64,000 bases of DNA from Alistipes sp. An66 (GTDB lineage: Bacteria > Bacteroidota > Bacteroidia > Bacteroidales > Rikenellaceae): the NCBI RefSeq assembly GCF_002161445.1, contig NZ_NFHT01000008.1, forward strand, positions 62,001-126,000, in the 5' to 3' direction. This document shows positions 26,592 through 37,131 of the stretch, one piece after another; within the stretch, counting starts at the first letter, position 1; each line of letters begins with the position of its first letter. The notes beneath the pieces are model-generated. The model did no database searches and had not been told where the DNA came from. It saw nothing but the letters and a program-made list of their open reading frames with translations. The position numbers and the translations under genes were made by a program.

Positions 26592-27061
26592 TCCGGTCGC
26601 TGCACCTCGCGACACCCGTCGGTCCGGTTGTGCTCACGGCAACGGACGAGGCTGTCATCGGGCTCCGCTTCGGCACGGCGGTTCCGGAGGGGTCCGTTCC
26701 CGTCCCGGAGGAGGAGGCCGCGCCGCTGCTGCGGGAAGCCGCCGCACAACTCCGGGAGTACTTCGCCGGAACGCGCCGGGCGTTCACCCTTCCGCTCGCA
26801 CCGGCCGGCACGGCGTTCCAGCAGCGGGTCTGGGAGGCCCTGCGGACCATTCCCTGCGGGGAGACGCGCACCTACCGGCAAATCGCCGAACAGATCGGCC
26901 ACGACCGGGCCTGCCGGGCCGTAGGGATGGCCAACAACCGCAATCCGATCGCCATCCTGATCCCCTGCCACCGGGTCATCGGCCACGACGGGCGGCTCAC
27001 CGGATATGCCGGCGGGCTCGGCATCAAGGAGCGGCTGCTGGACCTGGAAAAAAAGCGATAG
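26588..27061 (+). CDS. ogt: Methylated-DNA-protein-cysteine methyltransferase
   Basis: A 157-residue suicide repair protein that takes the methyl group from O6-methylguanine onto a cysteine. The active site is C127 in IPCHRVIG and the DNA-binding helix is [26 protein letters not shown]. The start ATG overlaps the DPP-IV stop by 4 nt, so translation is coupled. No Ada-type regulatory domain is present. Confidence 0.95.
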   Translation: MIRSLHLATPVGPVVLTATDEAVIGLRFGTAVPEGSVPVPEEEAAPLLREAAAQLREYFAGTRRAFTLPLAPAGTAFQQRVWEALRTIPCGETRTYRQIAEQIGHDRACRAVGMANNRNPIAILIPCHRVIGHDGRLTGYAGGLGIKERLLDLEKKR

Positions 27062-27069
27062 CCGCCCCC

Positions 27070-27125
27070 GCCATTGCGCCGCCGGACGATTTTCGGAAAG
27101 AACGTCATTGCGCCGCCGGACGGTT
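27070..27125 (+). repeat. Short direct repeat after ogt
   Basis: The word CATTGCGCCGCCGGACG occurs twice, about 35 bp apart, between the ogt stop and its terminator. Confidence 0.6.
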
Positions 27126-27129
27126 GCGG

Positions 27130-27168
27130 AAAAAGAGGGAAGACCCCGCGCGGGGTCTTCCCTCTTCT
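27130..27168. terminator. Perfect palindromic bidirectional terminator
   Basis: A 17-bp arm (27133-27149) is exactly mirrored at 27150-27166, flanked by As and Ts. It lies between the convergent ogt and nuoN genes. Confidence 0.85.
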
Positions 27169-27183
27169 CGTCCGGCAGGCTCG

Positions 27184-28611
27184 TCAGAGCCCGAAGGAGA
27201 GGGCGTTGATGCCCTCGTAGACGGAGCTGACGAGCCCCAGCAGCAGCACGCCGGCCATGCAGAGAGCCAGGCTGATGCGCGTACCGACATCGCTGCGGAA
27301 TGCGGCGATCGGCGCATCCGACGGCGTGATGAACATCGCCTTGACGATCAGCAGGTAGTAGTAGAGCGAGATCACCGTGTTGAGCAGCGCGATGAAGACC
27401 AGCACGCGGAATCCCGCCTCGAAGGCCGACGCAAAGACGAAGAACTTCGAGAAGAATCCCGCGAAGGGCGGAATGCCGGCCAGCGAGAAGAGCGCCAGCA
27501 TCATCATCACGGCGAGTTTCGGGTTCGTGCGGTAGAAGCCGTTGTAGTCGGCCAGCGCGACCCGTCCGCCGGTGTGCTGCTCGACGGTCGACAGCACGCC
27601 GAAGACCGCGAGGTTCGCTGCGAGATAGACCAGCACGTAGAAGACCAGCGAGGTCATGCCGAGCGGCGAGCCGCCGATCACGGCCAGCATGATGTATCCG
27701 GCCTGGGAGATCGACGAGAAGGCCATGAAGCGTTTCAGGTCGCGCTGCCGCAGGGCGAAGAGGTTCGCCACGGTGATGCTCAACACCGTGACGACCCACA
27801 GCAGGGTCTGCCACTCTTCGACCATCGGGGCGAAGACCTTGACGAGCGTCGTGAAGAGCACAAACGCCGCAGCGGCCTTCGAGACGACCGAGAGGTAGGA
27901 GGTGACGGCCGTCGGGGCGCCCTGGTAGGCGTCGGCGGTCCAGAGGTGGAAGGGCACGAGCGAGATCTTGAAGCCGAGTCCCGAGAAGAAGAAGACCAGC
28001 GAGAGGATCTCCAACGGCGAACCCGTCAACCGCACGGCCATGTCGTCGAAATAGAGCGTGCCGGTGGTGCCGTAGAGGAACGAGATGCCGAAGAGCATCA
28101 GGCCGCTCGAAAACAGCGCGCAGAGGATATACTTGGCACCGGCCTCGGCCGAATAGTAGCGGTACTTGTCGAAGGCCACCAGGCAGGCCATCGGCACCGA
28201 GGCCAGTTCCAACCCGATGAAGAACATCAGGAAGTGTCCGGCCGAGATCATGAAGTACATGCCCAGCAGGGTCGAGAGCGTCAGGATGTAGAATTCGCCC
28301 TGTTTGTGGCGGGTGTCGTCGCGGCGCAGCCACCGGTCGGCCTGCAAGCAGACGATGAGGGCTCCGACGGCCAGAACGCCCTTCACCACGCCGTCCATCG
28401 GCGCGTAGCGGAACATGCCGCCGAAGAGTTCGCCCGGCGTCCCCGGAATAAGGGTCACGAGCACCTGCACGACCAGCAGCCCGCACGCCACGGCCGAGAA
28501 CCAACGGCGTCCGCGTTCACCGGCGATGAGGTCGTAGAGAAACAGCAGGACGAGAATCGCCGTGAGGGTCAGTTCGGCCCGCATCAGCGGAAATATCGAG
28601 GTGTAATCCAT
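27184..28611 (-). CDS. nuoN: NADH-quinone oxidoreductase subunit N
   Basis: A 475-residue antiporter-like membrane subunit of complex I. Many hydrophobic helices are visible, with the conserved proton-channel segment [20 protein letters not shown] containing the key Lys and the family HLWTPDVY-like motif. It is the last gene of the operon, 7 nt after nuoM. Confidence 0.95.
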   Translation of the reverse strand: MDYTSIFPLMRAELTLTAILVLLFLYDLIAGERGRRWFSAVACGLLVVQVLVTLIPGTPGELFGGMFRYAPMDGVVKGVLAVGALIVCLQADRWLRRDDTRHKQGEFYILTLSTLLGMYFMISAGHFLMFFIGLELASVPMACLVAFDKYRYYSAEAGAKYILCALFSSGLMLFGISFLYGTTGTLYFDDMAVRLTGSPLEILSLVFFFSGLGFKISLVPFHLWTADAYQGAPTAVTSYLSVVSKAAAAFVLFTTLVKVFAPMVEEWQTLLWVVTVLSITVANLFALRQRDLKRFMAFSSISQAGYIMLAVIGGSPLGMTSLVFYVLVYLAANLAVFGVLSTVEQHTGGRVALADYNGFYRTNPKLAVMMMLALFSLAGIPPFAGFFSKFFVFASAFEAGFRVLVFIALLNTVISLYYYLLIVKAMFITPSDAPIAAFRSDVGTRISLALCMAGVLLLGLVSSVYEGINALSFGL

Positions 28612-28618
28612 AAGTCGA

Positions 28619-30103
28619 TCAGCTCAAAATGTGTGCAATGAGTTCCGAGACGCTGCCGCGGATCAGGTCGCTCACCCACAGCGGGGCGAGGCCCATGCCG
28701 GCGATGGCGACGACGAGGCAGACGACCGAGAGCCGTTCGTCCCACGTGGCGTCGGAGAGTTTCAGATGTTCGGGGTTTCCGCACGTGCCGTAGAGGATCT
28801 TCCCGACGACGCGCAGGATGTAGACCGCCGTGATGACGATCGACGTGCAGGCGATGACGGTCACCACGCGGTGGAACGTGTCGGCGTTCATGAAGGCGCC
28901 GTTGAAGATCGTCATCTCGGCCACGAAGCCGCTCAGGCCCGGCAGTCCGAGGTTCGCCAGACCGGCGATCACGTACCCCACGGCGAGGAAGGGCATCACC
29001 TTCATCAGACCGCTCAACTGGCGCACGTCGCGCGTGTGGGTGCGGCCGTAGATCATACCGATCAGCGCGAAGAAGAGCGCCGTCATCAGACCGTGACTCA
29101 ACATTTGCAGGATGGCGCCCGTCGAGGCCGTGGTGTTCATCATCAGGATGGCGAAGAGCACCAGTCCGCAGTGCGACACCGAGGAGTAGGCGTTGATGTA
29201 TTTCAGGTCGGTCTGCACGCAGGCCGAGAAGGCGCCGTAGACCACCGAAATCGTCGTCAGGATAATGAAGATCCAGCTCAACTCGTGGGCGGCGTCGGGC
29301 AGCAGGTACATCGCCACGCGGAAGCAGCCGTAGCCGCCGAGTTTCATCAACACCCCGGCGTGGAGCATCGAGACGGCTGTCGGCGCCGAGGCGTGGCCGT
29401 CGGGGCTCCACGTGTGGAACGGGAACAGCGCCCCCAGGACGCCGAATCCGACGAAGACCAGCGGGAACCAGATGCGTTGCAGCGAGACGGGGATGTTGTG
29501 CAGCGCGGCGATCTCCTGCACGTTCATCGTCGTGGCCCCGGCGCCGAAGTAGATGCCGAGGATGCCGATCAGCAGCAGCGCCGAACCGCCCATGAGCATC
29601 AGCGTCAGCTTCATGGCCGAATACTCCTTGCGGCCGCTGCCCCAGACGCCGATCAAGAGGTACATCGGAATGAGCGCCACCTCGTAGAACATGAACATCG
29701 TGAAGAGGTCCACCGAGATGAAGAATCCGAAGACCCCGACGCTCAACAGACAGTACCAGAGAAAATAGGCCTTTACGTCCTGCTGCATCTGCCAGGAGGC
29801 GAAGGTGCCCGTAAAGACGATGATGGCCGACAGCAGGAGCATGGCCACCGAGATGCCGTCGACGCCCACGGCGTAGTGGATATTGAGCGGGGCGTACCAC
29901 ATGATGCTGTCGGTCAGGAGCATCTGTGCCGTTTCACCCGCCTCGCGCAGTCCGAGGTAGCGGAAGACGAGCGCCACGGCCAACGCCAGCAGCACCGACG
30001 CGCCCGCCACCATCACGGCATGAATCTGCCGCCGCGACTTCGCGAGCCACAACCCCAGCATCATCACCAGGGGGACGGCAGGAAACAGGGATAAGATATT
30101 CAT
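28619..30103 (-). CDS. nuoM: NADH-quinone oxidoreductase subunit M
   Basis: A 494-residue antiporter-like subunit. [37 protein letters not shown] and [17 protein letters not shown] are the expected conserved blocks, with the essential Glu of TM5 in MFYEVALIP. It takes part in proton pumping. It follows nuoL by 12 nt. Confidence 0.96.
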   Translation of the reverse strand: MNILSLFPAVPLVMMLGLWLAKSRRQIHAVMVAGASVLLALAVALVFRYLGLREAGETAQMLLTDSIMWYAPLNIHYAVGVDGISVAMLLLSAIIVFTGTFASWQMQQDVKAYFLWYCLLSVGVFGFFISVDLFTMFMFYEVALIPMYLLIGVWGSGRKEYSAMKLTLMLMGGSALLLIGILGIYFGAGATTMNVQEIAALHNIPVSLQRIWFPLVFVGFGVLGALFPFHTWSPDGHASAPTAVSMLHAGVLMKLGGYGCFRVAMYLLPDAAHELSWIFIILTTISVVYGAFSACVQTDLKYINAYSSVSHCGLVLFAILMMNTTASTGAILQMLSHGLMTALFFALIGMIYGRTHTRDVRQLSGLMKVMPFLAVGYVIAGLANLGLPGLSGFVAEMTIFNGAFMNADTFHRVVTVIACTSIVITAVYILRVVGKILYGTCGNPEHLKLSDATWDERLSVVCLVVAIAGMGLAPLWVSDLIRGSVSELIAHILS

Positions 30104-30115
30104 AATGCGTTCCGA

Positions 30116-32014
30116 TTAGCAGATGAGAAGAATCAGGATCGTCAGCCCCAGCGCGCCGCCGAGGAACCAGATGCAGTAACGCTGCACGCTGCCGCTCTGC
30201 ATTTCGCGGATCAGGCAGGCGGCGCCGTTCGTGGCGCTGGCCAGCAGGTTCAGGAAGCCGTCGACGACGTGGCGGTCGAACCACGCGATCGGGGTCGAGA
30301 TGCAGGCGAAGATCACCCGGTGGGTGATGAACTGATAGATTTCGTCGATATAGAAGCGGTGGCAGGCCGCGCGGTGCAGGCCGCTGAACCGCCGGGCCAG
30401 CCGATCGGCGACGGGCTGCTCCCGACGGGCGTACATCCACGTGGCCAGCGCAATGGCCGCCACGGCCACGCAGAGGCTCACGGCAGCCACCCCGCCGTCG
30501 ATGTGGATCGTGTAGGCCATCCCGTCGGCCGAGACGAAGCGTCCGAAGGGGATGAAACCCGCCGCGCAGGTCACTGCGGCGAGGATCAGCAGCGGAAGCG
30601 TCATCGTCAGGGGCGCCTCTTGGGGCGTATGTGCGGCGTGGAGCTCGCGGTTCTCACGTCCCCAGAAGATGCCGTAGTAGAGGCGGAACATGTAGAAGGC
30701 CGTCAGGCCCGCGATGGCCGTCATCACCCACCCCACGACGGGGCTGAACGCGAAGCAGGCCGTGAGGATCTCGTCCTTCGAGAAGAAGCCGCTGAACGGC
30801 CAGATGCCCGCGATGGCCAGGCACGCCACGAGGAACGTCGCATGCGTCACGGGCATGTACTTGCGCAGGCCGCCCATGGCCGACATCTCGTTCGAGTGCA
30901 CGGCGTGGATGATCGCCCCGGCGCCGAGGAAGAGCAGCGCCTTGAACATCGCGTGGGTGAAGAGGTGGAACATCGAGGCCATGTATCCCAGCCCGCCCGC
31001 GTGAGGGTCGGACGAGGTGCAGACGCCGAGCGCCACGATCATGAAGCCGATCTGCGAGATGGTGCTGAATGCCAGCACGCGCTTGATGTCGCTCTGCACG
31101 CAGGCCACCACGGCGGCGTACAGCGCCGTGAAGGCCCCGATATAAGCCGTCCAGTGCAGCACCTCGGGGGCGTAGCCGATGAAGAGGGGGAACATCCGCG
31201 CCACGAGGTAGACCCCGGCGACGACCATCGTCGCGGCATGGATCAGCGCCGAGACGGGCGTCGGGCCCTCCATGGCGTCGGGCAGCCAGATGTGCAGCGG
31301 GAACATGGCGCTCTTGCCCGCACCGCCGACGAACATCAGCCCCAGCGCCAGCGGGATCATCCCTCCGGCGGCAGCCAGCGTCGCAGCGGCGGGCGTGAAG
31401 GTGAAGGTCCCGGCGTAGTAACCGTAGACGAGGATGCCGATGAGGAAGCCCAGATCGGCGAAGCGCGTCACGATGAAGGCCTTCTTCGAGGCGGCGATCG
31501 CCGCGGGCTTCGTGTAGTAGAAGCCGATCAAGAGGTAGGAGCTCACGCCCACCAGCTCCCAGAAGAGATACATCTGGAAGATGTTCGTCGCCACGACCAG
31601 CCCCATCATGCTCATCGTGAACAACGACAGGAAGGCGTAGTAGCGCTGGAAGCCCCGCTCGCCCTTCATGTAGCCCAGCGAGTAGATGTGGACCATGAGC
31701 GAGACGGTGGAGATCACCACGAGCATCATCACCGAGATCGGGTCGAGCAGCACGCCCAGATCGATGTGCAGGTCGCCCGCGATGGGCAGCCAGACCGTGT
31801 TCCACGGAATGACGGTCGGGAAGACCCCGGCAGCATCGCGCCCGGCGGCGAAGTATTCGTAAGCGGTCGTATAGCTCAACACGGCCACCACGGCCACCAC
31901 GGCCGTTCCGATGGCCCCCGCCACCGCGGGGCGGAGCTTCATGCCCGCGAGCCCCAGCAGAAGGAAGCTCACGAAGGGCAGCAACAGAATCAGAATCGTA
32001 TATTCCATAAGCAT
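30116..32014 (-). CDS. nuoL: NADH-quinone oxidoreductase subunit L
   Basis: A 632-residue antiporter-like subunit with the long C-terminal helix region. Conserved blocks are FLFWELVGVSSYLLIGFYY, GKSAMFPLHIWLPDAMEGP and HAATMVVAGVYLVARMFPLF. The family Lys and His residues of the proton path are present. The start may be the ATG at 32014 or the one encoding MEYTILILLL at 32008. Confidence 0.96.
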   Translation of the reverse strand: MLMEYTILILLLPFVSFLLLGLAGMKLRPAVAGAIGTAVVAVVAVLSYTTAYEYFAAGRDAAGVFPTVIPWNTVWLPIAGDLHIDLGVLLDPISVMMLVVISTVSLMVHIYSLGYMKGERGFQRYYAFLSLFTMSMMGLVVATNIFQMYLFWELVGVSSYLLIGFYYTKPAAIAASKKAFIVTRFADLGFLIGILVYGYYAGTFTFTPAAATLAAAGGMIPLALGLMFVGGAGKSAMFPLHIWLPDAMEGPTPVSALIHAATMVVAGVYLVARMFPLFIGYAPEVLHWTAYIGAFTALYAAVVACVQSDIKRVLAFSTISQIGFMIVALGVCTSSDPHAGGLGYMASMFHLFTHAMFKALLFLGAGAIIHAVHSNEMSAMGGLRKYMPVTHATFLVACLAIAGIWPFSGFFSKDEILTACFAFSPVVGWVMTAIAGLTAFYMFRLYYGIFWGRENRELHAAHTPQEAPLTMTLPLLILAAVTCAAGFIPFGRFVSADGMAYTIHIDGGVAAVSLCVAVAAIALATWMYARREQPVADRLARRFSGLHRAACHRFYIDEIYQFITHRVIFACISTPIAWFDRHVVDGFLNLLASATNGAACLIREMQSGSVQRYCIWFLGGALGLTILILLIC

Positions 32015-32024
32015 TCGCGGCGGG

Positions 32025-32333
32025 TTACCACTTCATCTCGCGCAGGTTCTTGACCTCGATGTTGCGGATGTTGCGGTAGATGTTGATGATGATGGCGATG
32101 GCCACGGCGGTCTCCGCGGCGCTCACGCCGATGGCAAAGAGCGTGAAGAAGAATCCTTCGAGCTGCTCCGGAAAGAGGAAACGGTTGAAGACCACGAAGT
32201 TGATATCCACCGAATTGAGGATCAGCTCCACGGAGATCAGCATCGCCAGCAGGTTGCGGCGCGTGACGAAGCCGTAGATGCCCACGAACATCAGGATCGT
32301 GGAGACGACGAGGTAATATTCCATTTTGATCAT
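32025..32333 (-). CDS. nuoK: NADH-quinone oxidoreductase subunit K
   Basis: A 102-residue three-helix membrane subunit. The conserved Glu residues lie in ISVELILNSVD and AAETAVAIAI, as in other NuoK proteins. Spaced 10 nt from nuoL and 13 nt from nuoJ. Confidence 0.96.
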   Translation of the reverse strand: MIKMEYYLVVSTILMFVGIYGFVTRRNLLAMLISVELILNSVDINFVVFNRFLFPEQLEGFFFTLFAIGVSAAETAVAIAIIINIYRNIRNIEVKNLREMKW

Positions 32334-32346
32334 AGCCGTACTGGTT

Positions 32347-32856
32347 TTAGCGTTTACGGGCGATCAGGATGCCGCCGACGATGCAGGCCAGCAGCAGCAC
32401 GCTGATGACCTCGAAGGGCAGCACGTAACCGTATTTGTCGGCGCTCATCAACGCATGGCCGATCTCCTGTACGTTGAGTTCGCCGTGTTCGAAGTGCTGG
32501 GGCAGGAAGTCGTGGCGCAGCATCACCCAGAGGCAGATGCCCAGACTCACGACCGTGGCGATCAGTCCCGCCACGAGTTTGTAGCCCTTCAGGTCGGAGG
32601 CCTTGTCGCCTTCGCTCGACGTCAGCAGGATCGAAAAGACGTAGAGCACCGTGATACCGCCGGCATAGATCAGCAGCTGCACGGCCCCGAGGAACGAATA
32701 GTTGAGTTGGAAATAGATACCGGCCGTGCCGAACAACACAAACAGCAGATAGGTCGCGGCACGCAGAATACGTTTGGTCGTCACGGCCAGCACGGCATTC
32801 ACGCTGATAAAAAGCGCAAGAATGATGAAAACGATCAGTTCGAGTGTGATCTCCAT
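32347..32856 (-). CDS. nuoJ: NADH-quinone oxidoreductase subunit J
   Basis: A 169-residue membrane subunit with about five helices. The segment QLNYSFLGAVQLLIYAGGITVLYVF is the diagnostic helix (quoted in part: GAVQLLIYAGGITVLYVF) with its pi-bulge region. It is 3 nt from nuoI. Confidence 0.95.
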   Translation of the reverse strand: MEITLELIVFIILALFISVNAVLAVTTKRILRAATYLLFVLFGTAGIYFQLNYSFLGAVQLLIYAGGITVLYVFSILLTSSEGDKASDLKGYKLVAGLIATVVSLGICLWVMLRHDFLPQHFEHGELNVQEIGHALMSADKYGYVLPFEVISVLLLACIVGGILIARKR

Positions 32857-32859
32857 GGC

Positions 32860-33294
32860 TTAGCGGTTGAGTTGTTTGACGAGTTTTTCGCGGGTGAAGA
32901 CCGCGTGTTCAAACTTCTGGGAGAAGCGGATGGCGCCCGTTGGGCAACTGTTCACGCACAGGTGGCAGAACATGCACGACCCCAGGTCGTACTCGTAGCG
33001 CACGAGGCGTTTCTTCGACTTGCCCGTTTCGGGATCGGTGACCATCTCGGTCACAAGGCGGATCGTGCCGTTCGGGCAGTTGGTCTGGCACAGCCCGCAG
33101 GCGATGCACTTGTTGTGCCCTTCGGCGTCGTGGGGCATGGTCAGCTCGCCGCAGAAGCGGTCGTACATTTTCAGCGTCGCCCGGTTCTCGGGGTACTGCT
33201 CAGTGACCTTCGGCGTGAAGAACTCCCTGAAAGTGACTTTCAGGCCCGTAGCCAGGCTGCCGATCCCCTGGAAGAGTCCTTTGATATAGCTCAT
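32860..33294 (-). CDS. nuoI: NADH-quinone oxidoreductase subunit I (two 4Fe-4S)
   Basis: A 144-residue peripheral subunit. Two ferredoxin-type clusters are visible: C63, C66, C69 and C73, then C107, C110, C113 and C117. They carry electrons toward cluster N2 in NuoB. The start at 33294 (MSYIKGLFQG) fits the family length; longer same-frame readings upstream are a shadow of nuoH. Confidence 0.96.
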   Translation of the reverse strand: MSYIKGLFQGIGSLATGLKVTFREFFTPKVTEQYPENRATLKMYDRFCGELTMPHDAEGHNKCIACGLCQTNCPNGTIRLVTEMVTDPETGKSKKRLVRYEYDLGSCMFCHLCVNSCPTGAIRFSQKFEHAVFTREKLVKQLNR

Positions 33295-33296
33295 AA

Positions 33297-34373
33297 TCAG
33301 AAATGCAGTTTGAATACGACGACAATGACCATCAGCAGCAGGTTCACCAGCCCGATCGGCACGAGGTATTTCCATTCGAGGGTCAGGATCTGGTCGACGC
33401 GCAGCCGCGGAAAGGTCCACTTGATCCACATCAGCAGCCACACCACGAAGAAGGCCTTGGCGAAGAACCACACGAAGCCCGGGATGTAGTCCATGACGGT
33501 GTTGAAGCCCTCCCAGCCGGGGATGTGCAGCGGCATCCAGCCCCCGAGGAAGATCGTGGCCGCGACGCCCGAGATGATGAACAGGTTGACGAACTCGGCG
33601 ACGTAGAAGAGGCCGAAGTGCATGCCCGAATACTCGGTGTGGTAACCGGCCGTGAGCTCCGACTCGGCCTCCGGGAGGTCGAACGGGCCGCGGTTGACCT
33701 CGGCGTTGCCCGCGATGAGGTAGATCACGAAGGCGATCAGCGCCGGGATGTGGCCCTTGAAGAGGAACCAGCCGTCGGCCTGCCGCTCGACGATCTCCGA
33801 GAACTGCATCGTATCGGTCAGCACGACGATCGTGAGGATCGACAGGCCGATCGAGAGTTCGTAGGAGATCATCTGGGCGCCGCTGCGCATGGCTCCGATG
33901 AGCGAATACTTGTTGTTCGAGCTCCATCCGGCGAGCAGGATGCCGACCACGCCGATCGACGAGGCGGCCATCAGGAAGAAGACGCCGACGTTGAAGTCGA
34001 GGATCTCCAACCCGCGCGAGACGGGCAGGCAGGCGAAGGCCAGCACCGAGGCCAGGATGACGATGTAGGGCGCGAGGTTGTAGAGGAATCGGTCCGAATG
34101 GCGGACGGTGATGATCTCCTTGGTCAACATCTTGACGACGTCGCAGAAGACCTGCACCGTACCCCACGGGCCCACGCGCATCGGGCCCAGCCGGCACTGG
34201 AACGCCGCACAGACCTTGCGTTCCATGAAGATCATCACGATGGCGATCACGGCGTACAGCAGCAGCAGACAGACGCCGACGATCACGCATTCGAGGAAAA
34301 TCGCCAGCCCCAGCGGCATCCACGAGGTCAGCAGACCGTGGACCCAGTTCGTAATCAGACTGAAATCAAACAT
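33297..34373 (-). CDS. nuoH: NADH-quinone oxidoreductase subunit H
   Basis: A 358-residue membrane subunit that links the quinone site to the pump arm. Conserved blocks are MERKVCAAFQCRLGPMRVGPWG and FDLPEAESELTAGYHTEYSG (the first shown in part as GPMRVGPWG). The ATG at 34373 is preferred over a TTG at 34397 that overlaps the nuoCD stop. Confidence 0.95.
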   Translation of the reverse strand: MFDFSLITNWVHGLLTSWMPLGLAIFLECVIVGVCLLLLYAVIAIVMIFMERKVCAAFQCRLGPMRVGPWGTVQVFCDVVKMLTKEIITVRHSDRFLYNLAPYIVILASVLAFACLPVSRGLEILDFNVGVFFLMAASSIGVVGILLAGWSSNNKYSLIGAMRSGAQMISYELSIGLSILTIVVLTDTMQFSEIVERQADGWFLFKGHIPALIAFVIYLIAGNAEVNRGPFDLPEAESELTAGYHTEYSGMHFGLFYVAEFVNLFIISGVAATIFLGGWMPLHIPGWEGFNTVMDYIPGFVWFFAKAFFVVWLLMWIKWTFPRLRVDQILTLEWKYLVPIGLVNLLLMVIVVVFKLHF

Positions 34374-34393
34374 AGTCTCTTCGGGTTTTGCAT

Positions 34394-36013
34394 TCAACGG
34401 TCAATATCGGGAACCACATAGTCGAGCGTTCCGCCGATGGCGATCAGGTCGGCGATCTTCGTCCCGCGGGCGATGGTGTCCAGACAGGCCACCAGCGGCA
34501 GGCCCGTCGAGCGGAACTTCATCCGGTAGGGGTACTTGTCGCCCCGGCTCTCGATGAAGACCCCGAACTCGCCGCGGCTCCCCTCGACGGCGGCGTAGTA
34601 GCTGCCTTCGGGGATGCGGATCACGGGCTTCATCTTCACCTGCCAGTCGCCCTCGGGGATGTTGTCGATCAGCTGTTCGATGATGTCCATGCTCTGCTCG
34701 ATCTCGCGCATGCGGACCATGTAGCGGGCGAAGCAGTCGCCCTCCGAGAAGAGCACCTCGTTGAACTGCACCTTGCCGTAGGCGGCGTAGGGATGGCGTT
34801 TGCGCACGTCGCAGGCCCAGCCCGAGGCGCGTCCCGTGCCGCCCGTGGCGCCGAACGAAATGGCATCCTCGCGCGACAGCACGCCGGTGCCTTTCAGACG
34901 CTCCTGCGCGATGACGTTGCCGGTGAAGACCTCGTGGTACTCGCGCAGCGTCGGACGCATGTAGGCGATGAACGCCTTGACCTTGCGCACGAAGTCGGGA
35001 TGGATGTCGGCCTGCACGCCGCCGATCGTGTTATAGGTCTGGATCAGACGCCCTCCGGTGGTCTGTTCCAGGATGTCGAGGACCTTTTCGCGGTCGCGGA
35101 ATCCGTAGAAGAAGGCCGTCAGGGCACCCATGTCCATGCAGAGGCACGAGAAGAAGAGCAGGTGCGAATCGATGCGCTGCAACTCGTCCATGATCGTGCG
35201 GATGTACTGCACGCGCTCCGGGACCTCCACGCCCAGCCCCTTCTCGATGCACATGCAGAGTGCATGGCGGTTCTGCGCCGCGCCGAGGTAGTCGAGCCGG
35301 TCGGTCAGGGCCAGCGTCTGGGGGTAGGTCAGCTCCTCGCACATCTTCTCGATGCCGCGGTGGATGTAGCCGCAGTGGGCGTCGAGCTTGCGGATGATCT
35401 CGCCTTCGAGCGAGACGCGGAAGCGCAGCACGCCGTGCGTTGCCGGGTGCTGGGGGCCGATGTTGATGACGTACTCCTCCTCCTCGAAGAGGACGTTGCG
35501 CTTGCGGATGATGCTGCCGTCGGGCATCAGCTCGAACGACGCCGTACTGTCGCGGGCCACCTCGTTGCTCATGCGCAGGGGGTTCTGCGCCGGGTCATAG
35601 TCCTTGCGCAGGGGGTATCCCACCCAGTCGTCGCGCAGGAACAGACGCCGCATGTCGGGGTGGTTCAGGAAGCGGATCCCGAAGTAGTCGAACGCCTCGC
35701 GTTCGTTCAGTTCGGCGCCCTTCCACAGGTCGCAGACCGACGCCAGCACCGGATTCTCCCGGTCCGGGGTCACGGTCCGCAGGACGACGTTCTCGCCCGT
35801 GGCGGTCGATTCGAGGTGGTAGACCACGCCGAAGCCCTCCTCGCCCCAGTCCATGCCGGTGAGGCTGCGCAGGAAATCGAAGCCCTCGGCCCGGAGCCGC
35901 ACGGCCAGATCGCGGAAGCGCTCCGCCGGCACGGTGAAGCGGCCGTCACCGCCCTCCGACCACACGGCGGCGGGTTCCCACGCCGTGATCCTCTCTTTCA
36001 GATTATTGTTCAT
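34394..36013 (-). CDS. nuoCD: NADH-quinone oxidoreductase subunits C and D, fused
   Basis: About 539 residues. The NuoC part (1 to about 165) shows [19 protein letters not shown] and YPLRKDYDP; the NuoD part begins near [17 protein letters not shown] and carries [13 protein letters not shown] and the quinone-site segment of the 49-kDa subunit. Fusion of C and D is common in several bacterial groups. The start is not certain: ATGs at 36034, 36022 and 36013 all overlap the nuoB end; 36013 gives the least overlap. Confidence 0.94.
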   Translation of the reverse strand: MNNNLKERITAWEPAAVWSEGGDGRFTVPAERFRDLAVRLRAEGFDFLRSLTGMDWGEEGFGVVYHLESTATGENVVLRTVTPDRENPVLASVCDLWKGAELNEREAFDYFGIRFLNHPDMRRLFLRDDWVGYPLRKDYDPAQNPLRMSNEVARDSTASFELMPDGSIIRKRNVLFEEEEYVINIGPQHPATHGVLRFRVSLEGEIIRKLDAHCGYIHRGIEKMCEELTYPQTLALTDRLDYLGAAQNRHALCMCIEKGLGVEVPERVQYIRTIMDELQRIDSHLLFFSCLCMDMGALTAFFYGFRDREKVLDILEQTTGGRLIQTYNTIGGVQADIHPDFVRKVKAFIAYMRPTLREYHEVFTGNVIAQERLKGTGVLSREDAISFGATGGTGRASGWACDVRKRHPYAAYGKVQFNEVLFSEGDCFARYMVRMREIEQSMDIIEQLIDNIPEGDWQVKMKPVIRIPEGSYYAAVEGSRGEFGVFIESRGDKYPYRMKFRSTGLPLVACLDTIARGTKIADLIAIGGTLDYVVPDIDR

Positions 36014-36662
36014 GGTTCGCATCTTTTTCGACATTGAGTTCGTTCTTTTCGGCCGTCAGGTCGCGGCGCAGCAGCTCCTCGTACTCCTTGCGGTCGATCT
36101 GGCGGTTCACGTCGCCGAAGAAGCGCTGCACCTTGACCTTGCGCTGCAACTGCATCAGTCCGTAGAGCATCGCCTCGGGGCGCGGCGGGCAGCCCGGGAT
36201 GTAGACGTCGACGGGCAGGATCTTGTCCACGCCGTTGACCACGTGGTACGACTTCTTGAAGGGGCCGCCGCTGATGGCGCAGCCGCCCGTGGCGATGACG
36301 TACTTCGGATCGGCCATCTGGTCGTAGAGGCGTTTCAGCACGGGGGCCATCTTGTGGGTGATGGTTCCGGCGACCATGATGAAGTCGGCCTGACGCGGGG
36401 AGGCGCGGGCGACTTCAAACCCGAAGCGGGCAAAATCGTAGCGTGCGGCGCCCACGGCCATGAACTCGATGCCGCAGCAGCTCGTCGCGAAGGTCAGCGG
36501 CCAGAGGCTGTTGCTGCGGCCCCATTCGATCACCTCGTCGAGGCAACCCACGACGACGTTCGTACCGTTCTCGCGCAGCTCGCGGACCATCGACTCGATG
36601 TACTCGTTGTCGTTGAAGTCCTCGTACTTCATCGACTTGATGCGGGGATTCTTCACTTCCAT
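36003..36662 (-). CDS. nuoB: NADH-quinone oxidoreductase subunit B (cluster N2)
   Basis: A 219-residue subunit that ligates cluster N2. The four expected cysteines are C62 and C63 (the tandem pair in [10 protein letters not shown]), C128 in GGCAISGG and C158 in IPGCPPRPE. The start at 36662 overlaps the nuoA end by 10 nt. The longer same-frame reading upstream is nuoA read in the wrong frame. Confidence 0.96.
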   Translation of the reverse strand: MEVKNPRIKSMKYEDFNDNEYIESMVRELRENGTNVVVGCLDEVIEWGRSNSLWPLTFATSCCGIEFMAVGAARYDFARFGFEVARASPRQADFIMVAGTITHKMAPVLKRLYDQMADPKYVIATGGCAISGGPFKKSYHVVNGVDKILPVDVYIPGCPPRPEAMLYGLMQLQRKVKVQRFFGDVNRQIDRKEYEELLRRDLTAEKNELNVEKDANHEQ

Positions 36663-37003
36663 TCCAAAGCTCCTTTCCGCCAGGCGTAGGCCAGGCCCAA
36701 AATCAAAACAATCAGGAAGAACAGGATGCTGACCAGCCCGTAGGTGCCGAGGTCCTGCACGACGACGGCCCACGAGAAGAGGAAGACCGTCTCGACGTCG
36801 AACATCAGGAAGAGGATGGCGAAGAGGTAGTACCCCACCTTGAACTGCATCCACGAACGTCCGCGCGTCGGGATTCCGCACTCGTAGGCTTCGCCCTTCT
36901 GGGGGTTGTACGAGCGGGGCGAGATGGCGCGGGCAATCCCCAGCGCGACGGCGACCAGCGCAATGGCCGTCAGGATGACGACCACCAAAAGCGTAAAATA
37001 CAT
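36653..37003 (-). CDS. nuoA: NADH-quinone oxidoreductase subunit A
   Basis: A 116-residue, three-helix membrane subunit and first gene of the operon. The conserved YECGIP loop and [17 protein letters not shown] helix are present. No nuoE, nuoF or nuoG gene occurs here, so the complex encoded lacks the NADH-oxidising module. A promoter was not clear in the 128 nt upstream; transcription may come from 37.5 kb. Confidence 0.95.
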   Translation of the reverse strand: MYFTLLVVVILTAIALVAVALGIARAISPRSYNPQKGEAYECGIPTRGRSWMQFKVGYYLFAILFLMFDVETVFLFSWAVVVQDLGTYGLVSILFFLIVLILGLAYAWRKGALEWK

Positions 37004-37131
37004 GGTATGATAGCTGTTTTATGGATTCAACGGCGACTTGATTCCGGGCCGCACAGCTCCGGGATCCGGGATTCGGAAGGTGCGCCGCATCCGCAGAAGG
37101 GCCTGTGCCCGAGGATTGCGGCGCGGGACGG

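Noticed and set aside
34374..34397. TTG start for nuoH at 34397
   Set aside because: It overlaps the nuoCD stop, and an ATG at 34373 gives the normal NuoH start.
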